DNA of 64,000 bases, taken from positions 6,989 to 70,988 of the forward strand of contig QLIY01000133.1 in the NCBI GenBank assembly GCA_003260075.1, read 5' to 3'. Shown here in pieces: positions 34,401 to 46,700 of the stretch (positions within the stretch are counted from its first letter, which is position 1; the number at the start of each line of letters is the position of its first letter). This DNA comes from Phallusia mammillata. Its lineage: Eukaryota; Chordata; Ascidiacea; Phlebobranchia; Ascidiidae. The position numbers and the translations under genes were made by a program. The notes beneath the pieces are model-generated. The model was not told where the DNA came from. It was given only the letters and a program-made list of their open reading frames with translations, and did not search any database.

Positions 34401-37400
34401 ACGAGGCCAAGCATTTCAAAATTTAGAATCAAGACACATATTCGATACCATTTGCCAGTTTGCGTCACTATAAGAATGAAACTTGGGGCATCAAAAAATT
34501 AAACAGCAACACAAAAAATTTCTACATGAGGTCTTTTCTAACAGATTTGTGATGGAGAAATAGATTGTCCAGACGCAAGTGACGAACTTTTTTGCAACCA
34601 GACTTTCGTGTGTGACAGCGGAGAGGTGGTAAGAAAAGTACACTTCTGTAAATAACATTTAAATCTACTACAACTTGATATTTTTCGCAACTGCTTTATC
34701 ATCATTTTTTTCTATTTGCAACGTGTCTTTCTTCGCCCTTGTTGTGGTGTTGGTTCTTCGATACTTTGACTTGCCCAAGTAAACAACTTTATGCTACAAT
34801 ATATACTCGTAGCTGTTGATGGTCTATTTATCAAAATGTTTGTTTGACCAGCAATAGACGTGTAAAAAGTTCACAACTCTGCTTTCGTGTTCAGATTTAT
34901 CGCATTTCTATTTGCGATGGAATCAGAGACTGCTCGGATGGAAGTGACGAAGCAATTTGTTCAGTCTGTCCCAACAACAATAAGTAAACATGCTTGCGTT
35001 TTAAAACATCTGCATATAGAATCAACGCTTTCATTCAAGATAGAGTTTTGATTTTTTTTCCTTTCTAAAAATAATGTGGCAAAATAAAAAAGAACTTTGT
35101 TAACTTGTTAATTAAAAAAACTAAAGCAACATACAACAAGAGTTAAACGACGCACTGATATACCTCATGTCCTTCTGTATACAAATATACATATTGAATG
35201 ACAGGCAGCAAAGTTTAAAAACTTGCCAGCTATACCAAGTTTTGTGTACTTAATCGTAGTTTAAGTTATGTCAAGGTTTTGTACGCCAAGTAAACGTTTA
35301 AATGCAATTGGGGGGGGGGGGTACTTAATCGTAGTTAAAGTTATGTCAAGGTTTTGTACGCCAAGTAAACGTTTAAATGCAATTGGACCGCTACAATGGA
35401 TTGCACATAGCGCATTAACCCAACTCAACTCAATTCGAAAACATTTGATAATCAACACGTTTTTTGGTGCAGATTGATTCCGAGATTCCAGTTCTGCGAT
35501 GGCATTAACGATTGTGGCGATCATTCAGACGAATGTGGCGGTCATTGCCAATCTACATGCAAGTAGGTATTACAATGAGCTTATCTATAGCGGGTAAGTT
35601 GCCCTGCAGAGGAAAACAACCACATGGGGCCGCTTTGTGCTCAGATTTATTTGCGGATCAGGGGAGTGCATTTCCAGCGCTTGTTTCTGCGACGGTATCA
35701 TCGATTGCGCTGATGGCAGCGATGAGATCATCGGTAACTTTCCGGGTGAAGTTCATATCATGTGCAACAACACCAGAAATCATTACGGTGGTTCATGTTT
35801 GCTTCAGCAGGTATGAAGTTATGGATTCGTTTTCTAGTTGTTGTGAGACAAGAATTTGGAATGAAATGAAAGTGTATAGATAGTTGAAAAAAGGTTGCAT
35901 TATTATTTTCGCAAAAAAGTACTTGGAACTGTTGGATTGTTTTTGTATCTTAAATTACTGTGATGATATTTGGTGCATCTATTTAAGGCAATTGATTTTT
36001 TTGATTTAAAATTGATTTAAGTTAAAAACATAAGAAAAAAACACTGACTTTTCAATCCAAACTTGATCGTTAAACTAGTTGTAGAAAAGTCTGTAAACTT
36101 CCCTGAAAACGCACTTTTGTGCTGAGATCAGTACAACTTTTCCTATTTTGAAAATGAAGAAAAGTTTTGACAATTCTTTGACGCCTAAACAATAGTGGTG
36201 TGTATGTGATGCTGGGCTACCAATAACGGTTTTGGGTTTAGTTGTAAGGTGGTATACTCCTGTTGGTAACAAAACCAACACAACATTTTACTACAGGATT
36301 CATGGTTGTGTGATCTGGTTGACCACTGCGAGGGAAGAGTGGACGAATGCCAACAGGATTGCCACAAAGCCTCGTTTTGGTGTGATACTGGAAAGTGTAT
36401 AAGAGTTGAATCGTTTTGCGACAACGTGCAAGGTACATAGACGTTAAAGTTTTGATCTTTTGTTGAAAACAAAGTTAAAATCCCTTAAATTGTTGGCTAA
36501 AATGGTACTTGAATTTCTCGTCGGTTGGTAAACCAGTTACAAGAATTGAAACAAAATCACAACCAATATTGAATAAAAGTTTCCAAATTTGACATTTTCA
36601 TCATATTTGTTGTATACTGTCTTAGTTCGTGCTGTTATTACAAATATGGTTTGGTCCACTGATCTATTTCAGTGCAGTTCTGGCGAGTTTTATTTCAGTG
36701 CAGTTCTGGCGAGTTTCGTTCTCATAGTGTTTGGCCAATCAGTAACAAAGGTTGCACACCCCACCTTTAGACACATACTGAAACCATTATGCTTTTGAAC
36801 TCAAAATAGTAGAAGAAGCAGAGTTGTAAGTCAGGCCGGATTCAGGGTTGGGTTCCTTCATAAAAGCGGGCTTGATTCGGGCCCGACTTTACACTCTGTG
36901 TCAGTACTTTTTTAACTAGCTAAGTAGCCAGTTGTTGGACCTGACCTAATGTCAAACAGTCCTAAAACGACTTGTTCAGACCAATTGTCTATCATTGTCT
37001 ATTGCGTTTATCGTCTTGGTCTTTCCTGATTATATGCTTCAATATATGGGCCTGTCAATCAAACGTGCGGGTCTAAACGGGCTTCTCAAAACGATTCGGG
37101 TTCGGGTCGAGTTTGGGGCTCCAATTCCAGTCCCCTTTACAACTCTGAGACGACGATATTTATGTGATACAGATTGCGAAGACGGGACAGACGAAGTGCC
37201 TTATGCTGGGCAGTCTGGGCAATTTCCATGTAAGAACGTGTTTCACAACGATCGGGAATGCTCACTTAGTTTGCAGCATCCTTGGACATGCGATGGACTG
37301 CAGCAGTGCACCAATCGAAGCGACGAATGTTTACCTTATTGTGAATCATCGTTTATTTGCGGCTCCGGCGAATGTATTAAAAGAGATTGGGTAGGTGTTT

Positions 37401-40400
37401 TGTTCGGCTAACATGATTCATGATGTTTATGAGCGACATCATAGAAGCTAACTATTGTAACCTCTTTGTTTTTCATCTTTGGGCACATTGTATCCTCAAT
37501 GAGGCAAGATGGTATTAACATAAAAAATTCAAGTTGACCTTTAACTACAAACATGAGCATAAAAAATGCATCTATCTATTAAAACGCATTTTTTGAACTT
37601 TAAACTGGATATATAGCCACAAAATGCTAAAATTGTGTTAAAAGAGGACGGCAAGAAATTACCCATGTTAAAAGGTAATGTATCATAACTTATTTCTTGC
37701 AACAAATTCAACTGTATCATATTTCTTTGTTTTTAAACCTTGCTCCAAACGTCATTTGAATAATCAACTACAGATATTCACTAAATGCAAGTTCAATTCA
37801 AAGTTTTTATTGTTTCAATTTGCTCAGGTGTGCGACGGAGATATAGACTGTGGTGACGGAAGCGATGAACACACAACAGACAGCGAAGCCTTCACCTGTG
37901 CAAAAACCCGGCATCCAATCACCAGAACATGTCTTTTGCCTATCTCAATAACCCAAGACAATATAAGCGACTGTGACCGAGATATGGATATCTTAAGGCG
38001 CGTGATGCCAGTAGAGAGCGACGCAAAAGGGGTAAGTAACATACATGTTGATTAATTAATTTGGGTTGAAATATTCTTTTTAATTATCACAATAATAATT
38101 TTTATTGAAGTTTTAATTTCTCCATGTTCACCTACTAAAGATTATAATTTTTAAATTGATATCCATACTACTTTTTTGGGGGGGGGGAGAGCGACGCAAA
38201 AGGGGTAAGCACCTGTTACATGTTGATTAATTAATTTGGGTTGAAATATTCTTTTTAATAATCACAATAATAATTTTTATTGAAGTTTTAATTTCTCCAT
38301 GTTTACCTACTAAAGATTATAATTTTTAAATTGATATCCATACTACTTTTTTAAATGTTAATAAATTTCTGCTATTACATTACTAACATGCAATATGTGC
38401 AAAAATCTTATTTTGCAATCATGTATTTTTTATTAGAATAAAAATCAGAGTTTTTATATCTATGGCTTGGATGCAACCAAATTTTGTGAACAAAAAGTTA
38501 CCAGTATTTTCTTAAACATTTCAATGAATTTCTGTGATGCACCTTTTTGGTTCAACATCCTCGATCCGACAAAAATGCGAATTTCATAAACACGTGATTT
38601 CTCAAAAACTTTTTTTTCACGGGGTTCGAACCCAGGACTATCCCGGGGACGAATCCCCCCGATCAATTTTTTTTTATTCTGTATATGGGTCAGGCGCGCT
38701 GGACAATTCGGCAAAGTTCCTGCCCTACCTGACAGCAACTTTCCAATGTTTGTTTTTTTATGTCTGTATATGGGTCAGGCGCATCAGACCGTTCGGCCAA
38801 GTTCCTTTCCTTGCAACGGAAAACTACTGGTAAAAAACACCGGTTGTGGCCGAACACGTGTTCTGGTGTGACAAGCATCAAAACCGGCAAAAAACGTCGG
38901 TAAACACTGCAAATCGAGGTTTTAATTCATTCCAACATAGCAGATTGAAACCACAAGAGAGCTCAACCTTCTCGAAAAGTGGTAAACCAAAAGCAAAATG
39001 GCGCACAAGCCATACCAGCTTGGTGAGTCAGCAAGAGGTCAAATCGCGGGGGTGCAGCATTGGCCCTCTTATCTTCAGTTAGATGACTCACACAGCCAAC
39101 AAACAGCCGTTAATTGGCATATGGCATTCAAAACGTTGTAGCGGTGGTAGGAAAGCGTCAGAGATTAGAAAAGCTAAAATGCAAATACGTGGGTAGGAAA
39201 AAAATGCCGTTGGTCTGCATTGGAAATCTAGAATGCTATTTTCCCTGATTTCACATCGACCCGCTAAAGCCGTATGTAGAGAAACTGAATCTGACTGCAG
39301 CAAGCATGAAGCGAAGTGAAACAAAACGCAGTGGGTTGAAGTTCACAAGTTACGAACAACACATTGACATGACCTAACTTGACATAATTGTACCGACGTG
39401 GTAAAATTGAAAAGTATATTACCTCGTCAAGATTACAGTAAAGTCGATTTGGCTTGAATTGTGTGCTTATAACTCCAGTATAATTGAACATAAAACGACA
39501 CACCAGGCAATGCCACTGCAAAATAGATTTAATTGCAAACTCATTTTTAAGCGTTTGTTCAACAAATTTTCCACAAAATGTTTTTTGTTAAGTAAATTTT
39601 TGTGTGACGGAATACAAACCTATAAACATTCCCTTTTGACAAATGTAGCTATCAAAGCAGTTGTTCCGGAAAAATAAAGAAATTAAATTTTCTCATCAAA
39701 GTTTGCAAAAAAACTAAAGAAGGCCTTTGATTGCTTCATTTACATACAAGGCATTATTTGCTAAAATTTCCTTAACGACGCCAGCGCTGTGTTTTGCGCA
39801 GTAAAACTCAATTTAATATGTTTTTAGCAGAAATTTTTTTTTTTGCGAGGAAAGCTATAGCGCAAAAATAAATCCTTAAAACGCGTAACTAAAAGAGTAC
39901 TAAAAGATAACTACAACGTCATACGATCTGGATTCAAATTTTGCGTAAGGCCCATATCGGAATTTTATACCCGGGTAAACGACTTATGATTGCGGAAGGT
40001 AGTTCAACAAAGATCGGCCGATAAGTGAACTAAGCGACGCATGGAGGATCGTACTCAAAGCGGAAAAGGCGTAAACACGAAAGCGGATCCTGAATTGAGC
40101 CTCCGGCGGTCTTTGCGGTTCGCTTTCGCCACGATAAGATCAAGATGAGTCGGTCTAGCTCAAAGACGAAAGGATAGGAAGATGGCATGACCCTTGAGTT
40201 TAGACTGAGCTGACGCAAAGTATAATTGGCTGTGTGTGAAAAACCGGTGGCGTAGCTTTTTATGCAAACGTAACACTTCACTTTATCGGTTGGCGTACAT
40301 ATGTCAACAGTGACAACTTACCACAACGCAAATCTGTGTTTGCTTGATTGTACCAAATAATTGTAATCAACAATGGTATTCAAAGCCATATAATTTCAAC

Positions 40401-43400
40401 ACCAGTGCATAACAACGTTTTTCGAACCCATCTAAATAATTTTAAAATATAATTTTTCACAATAATAACCATTATGCCATAAATATTGTTAGTTGCATTT
40501 TTTCACCAAACTGGACTGGTTGTTAAAAACATTTTGTATTAAGCTGCGACAAGAATTAATTACAGACAACTGTGAAAACACTGTTTTAAAGCAGAGTGTT
40601 TTTCTTTAACGTAAAATTCACCAACCCATCTTGGTATGTTATATTTTTGCAGTTAACTGTTTTCCTAAAACAAATGAAATACATGCACTTTGAAATGTTG
40701 ACAGAAATAGTAAATTATTTTGGTTATTTTCCAGACGGGCGGTTTCATGTCAAACGTCGAGACACTGGCTGGGAATTCATACTTTCGATGCAAAGGTGAA
40801 AAGCGCATCATTCCAGGTTGGTGAATAACACATCTTTGTATCTCAAGTTATTTTTTGCCAAAACCCGTTAAGTATGATTTGGTCACAGGTGAAAGTGTCA
40901 AAATATGTGATTGCAGATGTCTTCGGTTAGTTACATATCCATATGCGTACAAATTATAGTTAATTCTGTTTGAGTTGATGCACATTGTGTTTTGAATTTT
41001 TCAAATTTCTAAAATTGTTTGTAACAAAATTATTAGAATTAAAAATCAATATGTTTTAACTTTTTACCCCACAGTCCACATTTGCACTATTTCAAAAGAT
41101 ATTGAAATCTTTAAAAATAATGTTTGCAAACGTGTAAATAATTTTCTACCTACATCGCAATTTTAGAAAACGGAATATTTTTTGCAAACGTTTACAAAAA
41201 ACAAAGATGCGCTGTACTACTAAAGGTTAGAGGTCCTATAATCATACGCGATGTGTTGACGACCTATATATGCCATTTTCAAAACTTTCTCCAAGCTTTT
41301 CTATAATGAGGAACATTTTTAGTGGAGAAACAATGTGATGGAAATTTCGACTGCCTGTTGCTTTCCGATGAGTGTTTGTGCGAAAAAACCCCGACAATCT
41401 GCGGTCTACTGTGTTACGGCACATACTGGCCACTACGAGGCGATAAAGATCCATGTCTGAGTTGTGACGTCGGCGAGGTCAGATGCGAGGAAACTTGCAT
41501 ACAAAGACACCAGGTCAATTAAATAACCAACTCTGAGTCGTAAATGCAAAGTATTGTTTTGTTGATAAATCTGGGGAATACTCTTTGAAATTTCCCATGA
41601 TTATGCACTTTATGAATGAACGCTTGTTGCAGATTTGCGACGGCAAAAGAGATTGTAGCGACGGCATAGACGAGCAATCTTGCACTCCGGACGTACAATG
41701 TGCCAAAGAAGAGTCCGAACATTGCAAACCTAACTTTACCTGTCACTCAGTAGGTAAGCAAGCTTACGGAAAAGTAAGCAGCAAATCAAAATCAACGCAT
41801 TCAAAACTATATAAGGATAGGAAAGATCAATAATCAGCAAAATCACTTGCCACGTAAAATAAACTTTCAGACACGTTTTTTTTTCAAAAGCCCAATTAAG
41901 AAATTTTGTACGTAGTACCCGCAATATAAAGGTAACAACACCAGAATCTTTGCAAATACTTGTAATGTCATTAATGTGTTTTGGACAACTTTCATTCCCA
42001 TATAAAACCTTAAACTCTTTAAGGCTGTGTTGTTTTCTATCAAATATAGCCTATAGGTGACAAATTTTAGAACATAAATTCTTATCGTGTAAAGAATCAA
42101 CAACTGTTGTATGTGTTTTGGTGAAGACAAGGACAAAAATCAAAACCACACAGCTTTAAAGTGCGATGGCCGACCAGAATGCACACATTATGAAGATGAA
42201 TGCGATTCCTGCCCAGAACCGCTTCCAGCATTTTGTCAGCGGGTCAATGGACCAGCAATTTTCAACATGTAAGTTAGAATATAATCCAGTACAGGTTATG
42301 TAGAAGTAGGTTTGTCAATTACACATAGAAAAGACAAGTAAAAACCAGCAAACAGCATCTACTGCATTTGAATCTGTAGCAAACTATACCCACTATCTGT
42401 ACTGTTTCCTATTTTGGCCACAGACCCCAATATTATTTTCACAAGTGACAAACCCTTATTATTTTCACAACTGATAAACCCCATAGGATAATCGGTGGGT
42501 ACGAAACATATGAAAAAGCAGTTTTTATCGAAAAGGACAAAATTAAGTTAAACATTTAGTGTGGATTTATTGACTGGGATTTTATTCATGCAGCCTTTCA
42601 AACACATTAACGGCCCCCACAGAGGTTTATGGACTTATGATTTTTGAGAACCTGGTCTACTTCAACCATTGTAGAAGCTTGTTAAATTGCCCACGCCCAC
42701 TAAGACTTTTAATACAATCCCCCGACAAAAAAATAATTATTTGGAGCCTTTCCGTCGAAAAAGGGGTTGTTTTTCCGTGGAAAATGTGTTGTTCTGATTA
42801 AACAAAACTGTTATAATTGAAAACACTATTAAAAAATTCACGACAGTTTGCTTTGTTACAAACGCGTCCTATTTGCTTGTTTTCTGTGAGTCCAGGTCAA
42901 ATTTTCTCCGTAACTCATTTTCCACTAAACTTTCAACTATTCCAAATCGGCAAACGTGAAATTTCGAGTCAAAAGGTCACAGCAGAATTTGGATTTCTAG
43001 GAAGTTATATTCGTGCAACACCGGAGGAGTTCTGCTACCGGCTTCCGAGGTATGTGATGGATTGTCCATGGACTGTCCGGACGGAGCGGATGAAAAAGAC
43101 TGCCCTCATCGGATTTACTGCAACAGCAGCGCTTGGTTGGAGCACGGAAAAGAATTTGGCGGAGCCATTCACATTTCCAAATCACAGGTGAAATAGTTTA
43201 TGCAAAAAAGTACAAGTTCTTGTTCAATTCAAAATCCACAAATTAAAAGTAAGAAATTGTCGACCATTACTGTTCCAGCTTGCCTGAAAGTGCTTAACAT
43301 TGTATGGCCAACAAAAAAGCCTTTTGGGTACCCATAGCGGCCGTTTATTTACATCAAGGTTTGGTTTAAATGATTGTTTACAACCTTGAAACTATTACTT

Positions 43401-43649
43401 TGAACCAACTTAAAATGTCTATTTCACTAATTTTAACAACGTTCACTTCTAGATTTGCGATGGGAAAATCGACTGCAGAAACCAAATGGACGAATCAGAT
43501 TGTCCCGACCACTTTTACTGCGAAACAGGTAGATTGGTACACTATATACAGATCTGTTTGTAAGTTTAATGATGAAAATAACGGCCCGAATACACGTAAA
43601 AAGCGACAGGACCACATCACTTACACCCATTTATATCCACTAAGTCACA

Positions 43650-43744
<95 letters not shown>

Positions 43745-46700
43745 TTTTTGTTCCCATTCGCGCAAAAACTGATGGCAAGGCAGACTGCATCGACGGAAGT
43801 GACGAATGTCCGTCGACGAGCTTCAGCGATGACGTATTTGCGTCACGTGAGCACATGATTCGTGACGCGGCCTTACGTTACTTGATCTGGGTGATGGGCG
43901 GCCTGTCAATCATCGGTGAGGAGGTTTTTGTTTGTGTTGTGTTTTTGCATCCGGAAAACGTTGAGTGGTAACAGAATGATAATTTGGAGATTTAGTTGAA
44001 AATTAAGTCCGCAGAGAGATACGAAAAGGTTTTCCTTGATCGTGTGGCTCACTCAAGCCAAAACTCAAAACCACAATACTCCCCTAAGAAGAAACACGAG
44101 ACATAAATAAAGTTTATCGTTTACCACCTTCTGTCTTTTTTGTCGACGCATTTACTTTTTGTGGTTTATGTCAAAGGTTATTTAAAAGAGTAAAAGTTTG
44201 ATTTAGTAAAGAAACAAAGTTTATGTCCTTGCACTGCAGGTCATATCGAATGGTCTTTAGGGAACAACTTGGACCATATGTAGAAAACACTGAACTATTA
44301 TTACCCCTTATTAAAGCTTAAATTTAGAACAATAGGAAACTGTGCAGGCAAAATGGAGTCATGACTGATAGGCACATTGCAATCCCAAAATCAATGAATG
44401 GCAACAATTTCTCTATTCAACGTGGCATTGGAAGTCAAAAACACATGAAATTGAATAAAAAAGTTTTTCGCCCTCCAACAACACCTTAGTACTTTTCTAA
44501 AGATTTTTTCTATTTTTTAGGAAACTTGGCAGTTCTGGGTGAGACCTTATACGATCTTCTGCTCTCCAAAGATCGCTTCAAGAACAAACGACCGTTCGCG
44601 AAGGTCAACCACGTATTAGTGATAAACCTGGCGACGGCAGATCTTCTCATGGGCGTCTATCTCATCCTCCTCGGCTCTATGGCCGCATCCACCTCCGGAA
44701 GTTACTGCCTGGAAGACAAATCTTGGAGAAGCTCTCACACATGCGCTTTACTGGGCTCCATCACTATTATCTCTTGTGTGACGTCAGTGTTGATGCTTGT
44801 CATCTTGACGTCATACCGGCTGTACGGGGTGCTACGACCCTTCAAGTGCCAACACGTCAGCTACGTCACAGCCCTGATGTTTGCCTTCTTGGCGTGGTGC
44901 ACGGCGTTCATGATAGGTAAGTTTACGAAAAGCAAAGTTCATTAATACCGTCAGCTGTTTGCTAATAAACCATTTCTCGCTACTATCCTTTGTAAATCAC
45001 TCCCAGTTTCGAATGAAAACTATTGAAAGGAGAATGTACCTAAAAAGATAAATGTTTTCGCCCGAAACTGTTGGGATGTAATTCTGTGTCAAGATTTGTT
45101 TTTGGTGTAAAAGAGCTGAATATGATTTTGATCTGTTAATTTCTAACTATCACCTTATGACTGTTTAAAAAACCAGGTGTTTTCTCCTTGTACTGGCAGT
45201 TGTTTTCGAAATTTTTAGTTTATTAAATTGCTGTGTGACCCAATGAAACTGTCTCTATGTCCGACAGTTTGGTTGCAAAAATGATAACAATTTATTGGGC
45301 AGAGGTAAAAATCGAATCCAAAACCTTGGTCAGGCCTCGACAACTTTGTTTGTTCTTTTAGAAGTCGCAAGTTAATCTGATAGTACGTATAATAACCGAA
45401 TATTTTGATGTGACTTAAGCTCTGCTTCCAATTGCAAATCCCTTGTCGTCACGGTTCATTTCACACGCGTGGGTACGTCACAATCCATATTTCGTCAGTG
45501 ACTTGGTGGATCGTCGAACCCTAGAGGAGTTTATCAGAAGGGTCAACCTTTTTTACGTCCATGATGTCACCGCGCTAGCAAATGATTCCAAACCTCTCTC
45601 AGTAAGTGCAATAAATTTAACAATTTCAGAAATGTATTTTTACCGAACTAATTGGACAACACCTTAAAAAACATTAAGAGTTTAATTGCAATTATAACGC
45701 TGGTTAAAACACAGACTAATGAGTAAAACACAGACTAATGAGTAGGTGTTGCGTTGAGTGCAAGAAAAGTTTGTTTTGTGCTCTTAATAAACACGTCTCT
45801 TTAGACATAATGGGGGGGGGGAAAAAAACATTAAGAGTTTAATTGCAATTATAACGCTGGTTAAAACACACACTAATGAGTAAAACACAGACTAATGAGT
45901 AGGTGTTGCATTGAGTGCATGAAAAGTTTGTTTTGTGCTCTTAATAAACACGTCTCTTTAGACATAATGGTATTGCAAACAAACAATCTACTTGTATTGA
46001 CATAAGTCATATCATCGACTGTTGGAATCAGCTCCATGTCCCTATTGCCAAAGTTTAAAACTGACGACAAAGCACAGTTTTTTAGGAAATTTATTTAAAC
46101 AGATCAAGGCACTAAACCTAATTCAATAGGATTCGTATGAAGTTATTTAAGGACTTGACATATACATGTTAAGTTGTAACGTTCACTATTGACGTAAATG
46201 GTATTGAAATCCGTACAATAAGCTGATAATGATTACAAAGGCAATCAAGTTTGTGTATAATTCCACGGAAACCGTTTAACCGAACGTCTAACTGAATGAA
46301 GGAAATGCATATCCGGCGTAGGCGTTTTGACATTTTATTCCATACGTTTAATCAGGTGTTATAACTCGAAATGGCGTTTGCTCCCGCACATTTTGAGGCG
46401 GCCGTCTGGCATTTAGTTAACGGCAGATTACGTTATTTCGAGTCAACCTTGATTTACGTTGCGGTTGGTACGCAAAGGCTTTTCTCCAAGACACATAAGC
46501 GCCTACGCAAAGTTGACATTTAGAATATACGCTTTTGGAGGAGGTTAAAGGTTAAAGAGAACAGGTAACATTTTATTTCTAACCACAAAATGCGTCAAAA
46601 ATGCATTTCGGTGTGGGAAACATGCAATATGTGGCGAATTGCATTTTTGCGTTGCGTGGGTGTTGTAATGGCATTGCGGTTGCGGGTAGTTTTGTGGCCA

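Larger units (their letters stand above)
30736..43915 (+). other. LDLa-repeat ectodomain coding block of the receptor
   Basis: Eighteen exons (2-19) encode about 19 LDLa-type modules in a row without other recognised domains. Several modules lack the third or fifth Cys region or have altered acidic pockets (CDGQSHCIEDRDEVC, CDLVDHCEGRVDEC). Many modules are split by a phase-0 intron directly before the I/V-CDG calcium-site half. LDLa modules usually bind Ca2+ and ligands; what this array binds is unknown. Confidence 0.8.

Noticed and set aside
38188-38215. Second copy of an LDLa exon end with a donor site
   Set aside because: It is part of the duplicated flank right of a 10-G gap, and not an extra exon.
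38625-38660. GGTTCGAACCC as a tRNA gene or tRNA-derived SINE
   Set aside because: The word is a self-complementary palindrome. No acceptor stem, anticodon arm or A box fits on either strand.
43370-43858. 162-codon ORF with poly-Gly, and the opposite poly-Pro ORF
   Set aside because: Both read through the 92-G gap run, and the true exons here use other frames.
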